Assembly (NCBI GenBank): GCA_002347685.1
Contig: DDWS01000042.1
Coordinates: 9,468 to 73,467, forward strand
DNA length: 64,000 bases
Direction of reading: 5' to 3'
From: Syntrophaceae bacterium UBA2280
Lineage (GTDB): Bacteria > Desulfobacterota > Syntrophia > Syntrophales > Smithellaceae
A program made the position numbers and the translations under genes. Shown one piece after another: positions 27,212 through 34,947 of this stretch; the stretch's first letter is position 1, and each line of letters begins with the position of its first letter. A model generated the notes under the pieces. It saw only the letters and a list, made by a program, of their open reading frames with translations. It did not search any database and was not told the DNA's origin.

Positions 27212-28369
27212 ATGGATTTCGCGCTGACAGATGAACAAAAGATGATTCAGGATACGGCCAGGAATTTCGCCGAAAAGGAAATCGCGCCGCATGTCGAGGA
27301 AGACGAAAAAAATCACTTCTGGCGCAAGGAAATATTTGTCAAGATGGCCGATCTGGGTTTTTTCGGTTTTTCCATCGATGAAAAGTACGGCGGCAACGGC
27401 ATGGGCTTTCTGGAAGGGTCGCTCGCCATTGAGCAGATTGCCAGGGTGCACACCTCCTGGCGGATGGCCTTCAACATGCAGTGCTGGGGTCCGGCGCTCA
27501 CGATTCAGAAATTCGGCACGGAAGGGCAAAAGCAGCACTACATTCCCAAATTCGTCAGCGGCGAATACATCGGCAGTTTTGCCATGACAGAACCGGATAT
27601 TGGTTCAGATGTCGCCTCGATGAAATGCCGCGCCGACGATAAAGGCGACCATTATCTTCTCAACGGCAACAAAATGTGGATCACCAACGGTACGGTCACG
27701 AATCACGGTCTGCTCTATGTAAAAACGGACAAGGACGCGGGCGCCAACGGCGTGAGCTGCTTAATCATGGACTATTCCCTTCCCGGCATCACGCGTAAAA
27801 AAATAAACGAAAAAGTCGGACTATGGGCTTCTGATACAGCGGAACTGACCTTTGAAGACGTCAAAGTGCCGAAAAGCCTTTTGCTGGGAAAGCTCAACCG
27901 TGGATTCCAGATGTGCATGACGCAGCTCAACTCCACCCGCCTGGGCTGTTCGGCCGGTGCCCTGGGTCTGTCCGGAGCCATTCTGGATGCTTCCGCCAAA
28001 TACGCGACGGAGCGTTGTCAGTTTGGTAAGCAAATCGGCAAATACCAGCTCATTCAGCAGCAGGTTGCCGACATGAAAGTCGGGCATGAAACCCTGGCGG
28101 CGCTGGTATACAAAGCGGCGTGGCTGAAGGACAAGGGGCTTCCCAATGTCATGGAAACCTCCATGTCCAAGCTCTACGGCGCGAAAGTGGTTGTGCATGA
28201 CGCCAATGAGTGCATGAAGCTCTACGGCTCGTTCGGTTACTCCGATGAATATCCCTGCGGCCGCTTCCTGCGCGATTCCAAGCAGTTTGAAACGCTGGAA
28301 GGCACCTCCAACATGCACACGATGATTGTCGCCAACGCGGCGATGGGATTTGCTCCGAATCGGGCATAG
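27212..28369 (+). CDS. Glutaryl-CoA dehydrogenase, probably non-decarboxylating
   Basis: A 385-residue acyl-CoA dehydrogenase with FAMTEPDIGSD, GNKMWITNG and catalytic base Glu363 in LEGTSN. Next to human glutaryl-CoA dehydrogenase, the stretch carrying the Glu87-Arg94 pair needed for decarboxylation reads here A77-R-V-H-T-S-W-R84-M85. The Arg is kept, but Glu is replaced by Ala and Ser95 by Met. The non-decarboxylating enzymes of obligate anaerobes also lack this Glu. The gene sits directly before gcdA, so the product glutaconyl-CoA can be decarboxylated by the sodium pump. GGAGG precedes the ATG, 25 nt after the thiolase. Confidence 0.82.
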   Translation: MDFALTDEQKMIQDTARNFAEKEIAPHVEEDEKNHFWRKEIFVKMADLGFFGFSIDEKYGGNGMGFLEGSLAIEQIARVHTSWRMAFNMQCWGPALTIQKFGTEGQKQHYIPKFVSGEYIGSFAMTEPDIGSDVASMKCRADDKGDHYLLNGNKMWITNGTVTNHGLLYVKTDKDAGANGVSCLIMDYSLPGITRKKINEKVGLWASDTAELTFEDVKVPKSLLLGKLNRGFQMCMTQLNSTRLGCSAGALGLSGAILDASAKYATERCQFGKQIGKYQLIQQQVADMKVGHETLAALVYKAAWLKDKGLPNVMETSMSKLYGAKVVVHDANECMKLYGSFGYSDEYPCGRFLRDSKQFETLEGTSNMHTMIVANAAMGFAPNRA

Positions 28370-28393
28370 GCGTCCAAATTACAGGAGAAAAGA

Positions 28394-30157
28394 ATGAAAC
28401 AGTATTTTGAAAAGATGGACCCGTTGGGCAAGCCGCTCCCGGTGAAGCAAATCCAAAGCATGCAGGAAAACTGCGCCAAACTCGAAGAGATCATGCAGAA
28501 GATCGACGCGGAAGTCGAAAGAATTAAAAACGTGGGGGTTCCCCTCCAGACGCTGCATGAGCGCGGTGAAATGAGTGTGTGGGAACGCATCGACTACCTG
28601 GTCGACCCCGGCACCTTCTGCCCGTTGCACAGCATCTTCGATCCCGAAAATGAAGAATCCGGCAGCACCGGCGTGGTGGACGGCCTGGCGCGCATTAACG
28701 GCAAGTGGTGTGCGCTCATCGGTTTCAATAACAAGTGGATGGCGGGCGCGTGGATCGCGGGCCAGCCGGACAATAACCTGCGCGTCACGGACATCGCGAA
28801 GATTCTGCACATTCCGCTTGTGTGGCTGGTCAACTGCTCCGGCGTGAAGCTGCCTGAGCAGGAAAAAATGTATGCCAACCGCCAGGGTCAGGGAACCTGC
28901 TTTTTCCGTCATGCGGAACTTGAACAGATGGGCATCCCGGTGATTGCCGGCATCTACGGAACCAATCCCGCGGGCGGCGGCTACCAATCCATCAGCCCGA
29001 CGATCCTGCTCGCGCACAAAAAAGCCAACATGGCTGTGGGCGGCGGCGGCATCGTAAGCGGCATGTCGCCTAAAGGCGCTTTTGACGAAGCTGGAGCGGA
29101 AGAAATCATTAATGCGACACGGCATTTCAAATCCGTTCCGCCCGGCTCCGTTAAAGTCCATTACGATGTCACCGGTTTTTTCCGCGCGGTTTTTGACGAA
29201 GAAACACAGGTGCTCGACGCGATCAAGGACTATATGGACGATCTGCCCGCGTACAACCCGCGTTTTTTCCGCGTCGCCGCACCCGCCGAACCGGCGTATC
29301 CTCCGACCGAGATCGCCTCCATAGTTCCCGTTAACAAAAAGCGCGTGTATGATTTCGAACAGGTACTGGCGCGCCTGGTTGATGGTTCGGAGCACCTCGA
29401 ATTCCGGCCGGGTTTTGGACCGGAAATGTATTGCGGCCTGGTCAAAGTGGACGGTTACCTGATGGGCGTGATCGGCAACCGTCAGGGAGCCTTTCCCAAT
29501 TATCCAGAATATACCAACGAGTATATGGGCGTGGGCGGCAAGCTCTACCGACAGGGCTTAATCAAGATGAGCGAGTTTGTCACCCTGTGTTCGCGCGACA
29601 AAGTGCCGATGATCTGGTTTCAGGACACCTCCGGCATCGACGTGGGCGATACAGCCGAAAAGGCGGAACTCCTCGGCCTGGGGCAGTCTCTGATTTACTC
29701 CATTGAAAATTCCAAACTGCCAATGATGCTGGTGGTCCTGCGTAAAGGCACGGCAGCGGCGCACTATGTGCTGGGCGGGCCGACGGCCAACAACAATAAC
29801 GCCTTTTCGCTGGGCACCGCCACCACGGAAATCAACGTCATGCATGGAGAAACAGCCGCGGCGGCCAGTTACGCCCGCAGGCTTGTGAAAGAGAAGGATG
29901 CCGGAAAGCCGCTCGGACCCATCATTGACAAGATGAACGAAATGGTCAGACACTATGACGATACGTCCGGACCCTTCTTCTGTGCTAAAAAAGGTTTTGT
30001 CGACGAGATTGTACGCTATCATGAATTAAGAAATTATCTGGTGGGTTTTGCCAACTGCGCGTATCAGAATCCCCGCGCGATCTGCCCGCAGCATCAAATG
30101 ATTCTCCCGAGAATCATCCGCTCGCAGATCGTGAAGGGACTGGATAGACCGAAGTAA
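28394..30157 (+). CDS. gcdA: Glutaconyl-CoA decarboxylase alpha subunit (carboxyltransferase)
   Basis: 587 residues, the same length as GcdA of Acidaminococcus. It matches that protein throughout, for instance GKWCALIGFNNKWMAGAW, VNCSGVKLPEQEK, PVIAGIYGTNPAGGGY, MAVGGGGIVSGMSPKG, GIDVGDTAEKAELLGLGQSL and NPRAICPQHQMILPR. It has two crotonase-fold halves forming the carboxyltransferase that moves the gamma-carboxylate of glutaconyl-CoA to biotin, giving crotonyl-CoA. It needs a biotin carrier (not in the window) and a Na+-pumping beta subunit (candidate at 9302). AGGAG precedes the ATG. It directly follows the glutaryl-CoA dehydrogenase. Confidence 0.92.
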   Translation: MKQYFEKMDPLGKPLPVKQIQSMQENCAKLEEIMQKIDAEVERIKNVGVPLQTLHERGEMSVWERIDYLVDPGTFCPLHSIFDPENEESGSTGVVDGLARINGKWCALIGFNNKWMAGAWIAGQPDNNLRVTDIAKILHIPLVWLVNCSGVKLPEQEKMYANRQGQGTCFFRHAELEQMGIPVIAGIYGTNPAGGGYQSISPTILLAHKKANMAVGGGGIVSGMSPKGAFDEAGAEEIINATRHFKSVPPGSVKVHYDVTGFFRAVFDEETQVLDAIKDYMDDLPAYNPRFFRVAAPAEPAYPPTEIASIVPVNKKRVYDFEQVLARLVDGSEHLEFRPGFGPEMYCGLVKVDGYLMGVIGNRQGAFPNYPEYTNEYMGVGGKLYRQGLIKMSEFVTLCSRDKVPMIWFQDTSGIDVGDTAEKAELLGLGQSLIYSIENSKLPMMLVVLRKGTAAAHYVLGGPTANNNNAFSLGTATTEINVMHGETAAAASYARRLVKEKDAGKPLGPIIDKMNEMVRHYDDTSGPFFCAKKGFVDEIVRYHELRNYLVGFANCAYQNPRAICPQHQMILPRIIRSQIVKGLDRPK

Positions 30158-30171
30158 AAGGACGTATTCGT

Positions 30172-31146
30172 TTGACAGAAGTCTCCGTAGCATTTATTTG
30201 CGACCACACGTATGCCCTGCCCACAGGTGTCGCGGTTACTTCCTTAATATGTAACCGGAAGCCCGATACTGTCTATGACATTTACATCATAGCCAGCAAT
30301 CTGACACAGGCTGACATTGCAATCTTTCGCGCATTCACGAAGCCGCATGTGAAAATCCATATCATCGAAGCGTCTTCTGAAAAGTACCGCAACGCCGAGC
30401 ATTTCGGACATATTTCCACGGCCACTTATTTGAAATTTGAACTGCCGGACCTGCTTTTGGGTCTGGACAAGGTTTTGTATCTTGATGGCGACGTAATCAT
30501 ACAAAGGGATCTGGCAGAACTGTTTGATATGAACATTGAAAATTTTAATGCCGCCGCCGTGAAAGATATCGGATTGATCCATAATGTTCACAATATCAAA
30601 AACTATGTTAATACCGGCGTCCTCCTGCTCAATCTGAAACGGATGCGCAAGCAGCACCTGCCGGCAACATTAATGGAAACGGTAACATCCGCCAAAGACA
30701 TTCATTTCATGGATCAGGATTGCTTTAACATCGTTTTGAAAGATAGCGTGAAGCACCTGCCGCTTCGGTTCAATTGTCCCTGTCAATTTCTACAGCAGCA
30801 CAAAAATGAATATCCTCTGGATTTCATCAACACAACCTTTAAAACGGACTATGCCTCATGGCAGGCGCTCAAGCAAGATGCCGTTATCGTCCACTGGATA
30901 ACGCATACCAAGCCCTGGCTTTATCATGATGTTGCTCTGGCCCGCCGGTGGGATGAGTATTTCCATCAATCGCCCTTTCATGACAGTTTATTAAAACGAA
31001 GATCTGTGAAACTTTACGCATTCATCGCATCGCAAAGATTGACAAACCTGGTGTACATATTTTTTTGCTACTGGCGGCAAAGGGGAATTAAGTTTTCGCT
31101 GCAGAAAGCAAAAAGAACGCTGATGCGGTCTTTGCAGAGGATGTGA
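30172..31146 (+). CDS. Glycosyltransferase family 8 protein
   Basis: 324 residues with the GT8 (LgtC/RfaJ-like) fold: VSVAFICDHTYALPTGVAVTS at the nucleotide-sugar site, the metal-binding DxD motif in YLDGDVII, NTGVLLLNL and the late HWITHTKPW block. It transfers a hexose onto a lipopolysaccharide or similar acceptor. TTG start at 30172 with AAGGA 8 nt upstream. It lies only 14 nt after gcdA, although it has no obvious metabolic link to it. It looks more AT-rich than its neighbours, which suggests separate ancestry or insertion at the end of the operon. Confidence 0.88.
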   Translation: MTEVSVAFICDHTYALPTGVAVTSLICNRKPDTVYDIYIIASNLTQADIAIFRAFTKPHVKIHIIEASSEKYRNAEHFGHISTATYLKFELPDLLLGLDKVLYLDGDVIIQRDLAELFDMNIENFNAAAVKDIGLIHNVHNIKNYVNTGVLLLNLKRMRKQHLPATLMETVTSAKDIHFMDQDCFNIVLKDSVKHLPLRFNCPCQFLQQHKNEYPLDFINTTFKTDYASWQALKQDAVIVHWITHTKPWLYHDVALARRWDEYFHQSPFHDSLLKRRSVKLYAFIASQRLTNLVYIFFCYWRQRGIKFSLQKAKRTLMRSLQRM

Positions 31147-31298
31147 ATATCATCCTGCGACCCGACCGGCGACCCGTGTATCGTTCTCAGTCGTAAAGCA
31201 GTCGGACGGTTCGATCACAGAACCTCCATGGTTTCAAGCAAACACAACCCCGGTGTTTTTCTTGGGGTCAGCCGGGACCCGTCAAGGAGAGAAGGATG

Positions 31299-31646
31299 AT
31301 GGCGATAGATTTTTTCTGCTGGAAGAAGTGAAGCACCTGCCGGAAAGCGAGGGAGTTTCTCTTGCAAAAAAAAGTGCGAATCAACGATCGGGATTTTTTC
31401 AACGAACCTTTCACACGGGTTGAAATTGAAAACCTGCTGGGGAAAAGATCGGCAGCGGAGATGTTCAGTTTCCGAAGCCCCAGCTTCAAAGCACTGGCTC
31501 TGGACAAAAACAAGCTTTCAGATGTGGAACTGATTGACCTGATGCTGAAGGAACCCCGTTTGATCCGTCGTCCAGTCGTGAAAATCGGCAAGACCGTTTA
31601 CTTCGGCGCGGACAGCAATGCACTGGCGGAGATTTTGAAATCCTGA
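31299..31646 (+). CDS. ArsC/Spx-family thioredoxin-fold protein with in-frame TGA (selenocysteine)
   Basis: Read with TGA 31329-31331 as selenocysteine, this is a 115-residue ArsC/Spx-family protein. It starts MAIDFFCWKK, then U11-S-T-C14, then RKAREFL, and continues with FNEPFTRVEIE, RSPSFKALAL and LIRRPVVKIG, which are typical of the family. The CxxC of relatives becomes UxxC, so the TGA sits exactly at the redox-active Cys. AAGGAG at 31284-31289 serves ATG 31296 or 31299. A SECIS-like hairpin follows at 31347. A conventional call would start at TTG 31362 and lose the active site. An A8 run at 31366-31373 is a possible slippage site. The substrate is unknown; arsenate is only one option. 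Confidence 0.8.
31347..31365 (+). promoter_or_regulatory. Bacterial SECIS-like hairpin
   Basis: Eight continuous base pairs (31347-31354 with 31358-31365, two of them G-U) close a 3-nt apical loop GUU at 31355-31357. The loop is 23 nt downstream of the TGA, inside the 16-37 nt window used by bacterial SECIS elements, and has the G and U expected in the apical loop. Confidence 0.68.
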
Positions 31647-31921
31647 CGGGCACACCCGTTCATCCATGACAACACAAATCGCCGATATGCTTAGGCTTGC
31701 GGCAGTTGATGAAACAGGTGATGTCCAGATCATCCTTTTGGTCCGCAGGCCGGCTGTTGCATTTGTTGTTCAGACCCGGCTGGAGTTTCCACCCCAGACT
31801 CGTGACGGTGCATCTCGGGCGTGCGTGACGATGAAAAAGGCTAAAGACGAAAGGAAAAAGGCCTAAAGCGAAACAATACTAAAAGACTATTGCACGTATG
31901 TGCGAAGACCGGAGCGGTTCC

Positions 31922-32119
31922 TCAGCATCTAAGAAAGATTTTCGCCAGGTAGCCTGTTTCATAGAGTTCCGTTTCCCGAGATGAGGGAAATCCGTAAACC
32001 GCTTCCGCCTCGCTATCCATGCCCTTGTCCGCCAAGACGGCAAGATGCGCAAAGGAAACCAGCGGCTCGTCCAACGGTCTTTTCGGGAAATGCCCGATTT
32101 TTATCTTCAGCTTTTTCAT
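31922..32119 (-). CDS. Small hypothetical protein
   Basis: 65 residues from ATG 32119; a TTG start at 32146 would overlap the upstream gene by 14 nt. Neither start has a strong ribosome-binding site, so translation may be coupled to the upstream gene. The sequence (KIKIGHFPKRPLDEP, then SFAHLAVLADKGMDSEAEAVYG) is charged and soluble, with no motif I recognise. It may form a pair with the gene at 32133. Confidence 0.45.
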   Translation of the reverse strand: MKKLKIKIGHFPKRPLDEPLVSFAHLAVLADKGMDSEAEAVYGFPSSRETELYETGYLAKIFLRC

Positions 32120-32132
32120 GCGCGCCCGCTTT

Positions 32133-32447
32133 TTAAGATTTTTCAATATGTGTTTGAGCTGTTCGGATTGCCAGGTCTTTATCTTTGGTGAACAGCCACC
32201 ACTGCGGCAGAGTCGTGTGCGGACCTTCTTCCCTGTCTCTCCCCCGGCTGCAATACCAGTGGCCGAAAACTTCTACGGTGGCAAACGGATGAATACCTGT
32301 GCACAAAATGCTGCAGGGCCGGACTTCTTTGAAATAAATGGTTTCTTCCGGTTCTTCATCGTGAGCCATCTCTTCAGGCAAAACGATGTGTGATACATCC
32401 CGGCCCTGTTCTTCTTGTTCATCGAGCCATTCGGCAATGTTCATCAT
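32133..32447 (-). CDS. Hypothetical acidic protein
   Basis: 104 residues, acidic N-terminal half (WLDEQEEQGRDVSHIVLPEE), with two Cys in PCSILCTG and a WWLFTKDKD stretch. The ATG at 32447 follows GGAGGG at good spacing, which supports expression. No family is recognised. It overlaps or abuts the small gene downstream, suggesting a two-gene unit divergent from 32692. Confidence 0.6.
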   Translation of the reverse strand: MMNIAEWLDEQEEQGRDVSHIVLPEEMAHDEEPEETIYFKEVRPCSILCTGIHPFATVEVFGHWYCSRGRDREEGPHTTLPQWWLFTKDKDLAIRTAQTHIEKS

Positions 32448-32691
32448 GAAACCCTCCTCATTGAAGCAGCCAGAGGCTCTGCTTTTTCTTTCAGTCCTGT
32501 TCCTTAAGGTTCTTTGCAGAAACAGTATAATTTTTTAAAGATCGTGGCTTGCAGCAAATCTCATTTGACAATTTTAAAGCAGATTAATGAATTCGTCAAT
32601 GAGCCAGAGTTGCCTGGATGACTAAGTTATCATAGACTAATTTTCCTGATTTTGCTACAAAACAATAGATTTTTAATAAAGGAAGCCGTTC

Positions 32692-33021
32692 ATGAGAATG
32701 TTTCAGAAAATGGGAAATATGAAATCACCGAAAATCGACGTGATGGTCCTGGCAGTGGCGCTTTTTGCGGTGGGGTTGATGGTTGCCATGTACTGGTTCC
32801 AGCATGAAACGGTGCAGATCGGCGGGTATACCGTGGTGTATTTCAAGAACCGGTGCGACATCGACCCTGAAGCTCTTCCCGCGAATCTGGAATCTTTGAA
32901 GACGCTTCCCTGCCTGATCCGGATCAACTGGCTGGAAAGACTCGCGCCCGACATGTTCCAGGAATACAGCTACCTTCCCGGCAGAGGTGTTGAGAAAACC
33001 AGAAAAATTCACAAAAAATAA
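32692..33021 (+). CDS. Hypothetical single-pass membrane protein
   Basis: 109 residues. One hydrophobic helix (about 17-35, VMVLAVALFAVGLMVAMYW) follows a basic head. The rest is a small domain with two Cys (NRCDIDPE and TLPCLIRI) likely on the periplasmic side, and a basic tail. AAAGGAAG precedes the ATG. It ends 20 nt before the LysE-type exporter and may be co-transcribed. No family assigned. Confidence 0.6.
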   Translation: MRMFQKMGNMKSPKIDVMVLAVALFAVGLMVAMYWFQHETVQIGGYTVVYFKNRCDIDPEALPANLESLKTLPCLIRINWLERLAPDMFQEYSYLPGRGVEKTRKIHKK

Positions 33022-33041
33022 TCATCGTTATAAAGATATTT

Positions 33042-33689
33042 ATGCTGACCGCTGGATTGGCCATTTTTGCATCCTCCTTTGTCATCGCTCTTTCGGGTGC
33101 CTTGATGCCGGGACCGCTTTTGACCGCAACCATCTCTGAGAGCTCCCGGCGCGGTTTTATTGCGGGGCCGCTGATGATTGGCGGGCACGCCATTTTAGAG
33201 ATGGCGCTCGTCGCCGCGCTGCTTATGGGACTGGCGCCTTTTTTTCAAAAGCCGGGTGTTTTTGTGGCCATCGCCCTTCTCGGTTCCTGCATCCTTCTGC
33301 ATATGGCCTTCAGAATGCTCCGATCACTGCCTGCGCTGCATCTTTCATGGGAGGGTGGCTCAAAGCGGTTGAATCATCCCGTGATCGGCGGGATACTGAT
33401 GAGTGTCTCCAATCCCTACTGGTTCATCTGGTGGGCCACCATCGGTCTGGGCTACATTCTCTATTCCCGGCAATTCGGCCTCTGGGGTGTTGCCTTCTTC
33501 TTCGCCGGGCATATTCTGGCGGATCTGGCCTGGTATTCCCTTGTTGCGGCTGCCGTAGCCGGGGGCAGACATTTTCTGACCGATCGTCTTTATCGCGGAT
33601 TGATCGCGGTTTGTGCTGCCTTTCTGGTGGTGTTTGCCGCTTATTTTTCCTATGCGGGCTTTGACAAACTGATCGGCCTCGTCGGCTGA
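33042..33689 (+). CDS. LysE/RhtB-family transporter
   Basis: A 215-residue membrane protein with six hydrophobic segments and the LysE-family N-terminal signature ALSGALMPGPLLTATISESSRRG. It also has a GHAILEMALVAALL helix and the SNPYWFIWWATIG block. Family members export amino acids or related small molecules driven by proton exchange. The ribosome-binding site is weak, and it follows the small membrane protein by 20 nt. The substrate is not predictable. Confidence 0.85.
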   Translation: MLTAGLAIFASSFVIALSGALMPGPLLTATISESSRRGFIAGPLMIGGHAILEMALVAALLMGLAPFFQKPGVFVAIALLGSCILLHMAFRMLRSLPALHLSWEGGSKRLNHPVIGGILMSVSNPYWFIWWATIGLGYILYSRQFGLWGVAFFFAGHILADLAWYSLVAAAVAGGRHFLTDRLYRGLIAVCAAFLVVFAAYFSYAGFDKLIGLVG

Positions 33690-33698
33690 AGACGCTTT

Positions 33699-34136
33699 TT
33701 ATGAGCCCAAAGCGGCGCCTTCCTGATCTTCCGGCAGCAGTTCAAATGCGGCCCTCACGGCTTTGGGGATGGACCGCAGGGTGCCTTTTTGCGCATCCAC
33801 GAAAACCCAGTCGGTTTCTCCTTCAGCCAGCAGAGCGTTATCTTTCGGACGGACAATTCTGTATTTGCGAAGCGACAGCACCCGCCGGAAGTTCGACACC
33901 CAGGTCAGAACAGCCACCTGATCTCCGGCAAACGCGGGCTTTAAATATTCAATTTTATGCAGACGCACCACCCAAGTCGCGCCGAGAGCGTTGGTATTTT
34001 GCGTGCATCCCGACGCCTCCGAATGCGCCATCGCTGCGTCCTGCATCCAGCGGAGATATTCGATGTTGTTGACATGTCCGTTTTGATCTTCCGCTTCTTT
34101 CGGCACGGTGATTTCATAACGATAGATCTGCTGCAT
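33699..34136 (-). CDS. Acyl-CoA thioesterase (hotdog fold, 4HBT/YbgC type)
   Basis: 145 residues from ATG 34136, which has GGGGGAGG just upstream; the longer frame to 34178 lacks a site. The hotdog-fold signature EDQNGHVNNIEYLRWMQDAAM carries the catalytic Asp/Asn region, followed by ALGATWVVRLHKIEYLKPA and ETDWVFVDAQKGTLRSIP. It hydrolyses an acyl-CoA thioester. It converges with the LysE gene (9 nt gap) and follows the TSUP transporter gene by 28 nt on the same strand. Confidence 0.85.
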   Translation of the reverse strand: MQQIYRYEITVPKEAEDQNGHVNNIEYLRWMQDAAMAHSEASGCTQNTNALGATWVVRLHKIEYLKPAFAGDQVAVLTWVSNFRRVLSLRKYRIVRPKDNALLAEGETDWVFVDAQKGTLRSIPKAVRAAFELLPEDQEGAALGS

Positions 34137-34164
34137 TGCGCCTCCCCCTGAGATCGTCCCTGTC

Positions 34165-34944
34165 CTATTTTTTTTCATTGTCGCATGCCTCCGGCTGCAC
34201 GACTTTCACATAGCGCCAACCCATGTAAACCGCCACGAAAACAAACATCCAGCGTAAAGGATCTTCCGGGATGATCTGGGCGATGCTGCCGCCGAGAAAC
34301 GTGCCGATAAAAATTCCCGGTACCATGCCGAATAGCAGTTCCCCGTCCACATTGCCCAGTTTCCAATGTGCGTAAGCGCCGATGCAGCCGGTTGGTACCA
34401 TGACCAGAAGCGCGGTGCCCTGTGCGAGATGCTGGGAAAAACCGGCCAGCAGAATCATCGCCGGCACCATGATTGTCCCGCCGCCCACGCCCATCAGGCC
34501 GGAAAGAAATCCTGTGAATGCCCCTGTGACGACCAGCGAGGCGATTATGAGATGTGCGGGCAGTGCGCCGATGATGCCGGAAAAAAATGGCCTCAAAAGC
34601 AAAAGAGCCGAGCAGAGAATCAGAAAAACGCCAAAGGATCTTTTGAGCTTCCAGTCCGGCAGCGCATTCGCAAAGCGCGCACCCGCCGCGACTGTAATCA
34701 CGGCGGGGACAGCCAGCGCGATTGCCACCTTCAGATCAACATCGCCATGATAGCCGTATGTAATCGCGCCGCTGATGCCCGTGAAGATCAGAACGGCCAG
34801 GCTCGTTCCATGGGCGCGGCACTGGTCCAGTTTGAGCAGACCCACCAAAAGCGGAATCATGACCAGTCCGCCACCCAGTCCGATCAGCCCGCCGAAAAGA
34901 CCGGCGAGAAAGCCGATTGTAAAAGAGATTAAATGGTATTTCAT
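34165..34944 (-). CDS. TSUP family (TauE/SafE) membrane transporter
   Basis: 259 residues with seven to eight hydrophobic segments and the duplicated TSUP signature: GLFGGLIGLGGGLVMIPLL near the N-terminus and GFLSGLMGVGGGTIMVPAM in the second half. The family exports sulfite, sulfoacetate or related anions. Three nucleotides separate its start from the stop of the upstream MFS gene, so both are probably on one mRNA. Confidence 0.9.
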   Translation of the reverse strand: MKYHLISFTIGFLAGLFGGLIGLGGGLVMIPLLVGLLKLDQCRAHGTSLAVLIFTGISGAITYGYHGDVDLKVAIALAVPAVITVAAGARFANALPDWKLKRSFGVFLILCSALLLLRPFFSGIIGALPAHLIIASLVVTGAFTGFLSGLMGVGGGTIMVPAMILLAGFSQHLAQGTALLVMVPTGCIGAYAHWKLGNVDGELLFGMVPGIFIGTFLGGSIAQIIPEDPLRWMFVFVAVYMGWRYVKVVQPEACDNEKK

Positions 34945-34947
34945 CGT

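Noticed and set aside
31362..31646. TTG start giving a 94-residue ArsC-like protein
   Set aside because: It lacks the redox motif and a ribosome-binding site, and conserved family sequence continues upstream through the TGA.
31666..31866. 66-codon plus-strand frame after the ArsC-like gene
   Set aside because: No ribosome-binding site, no recognisable sequence, and frames of similar length exist on both strands.
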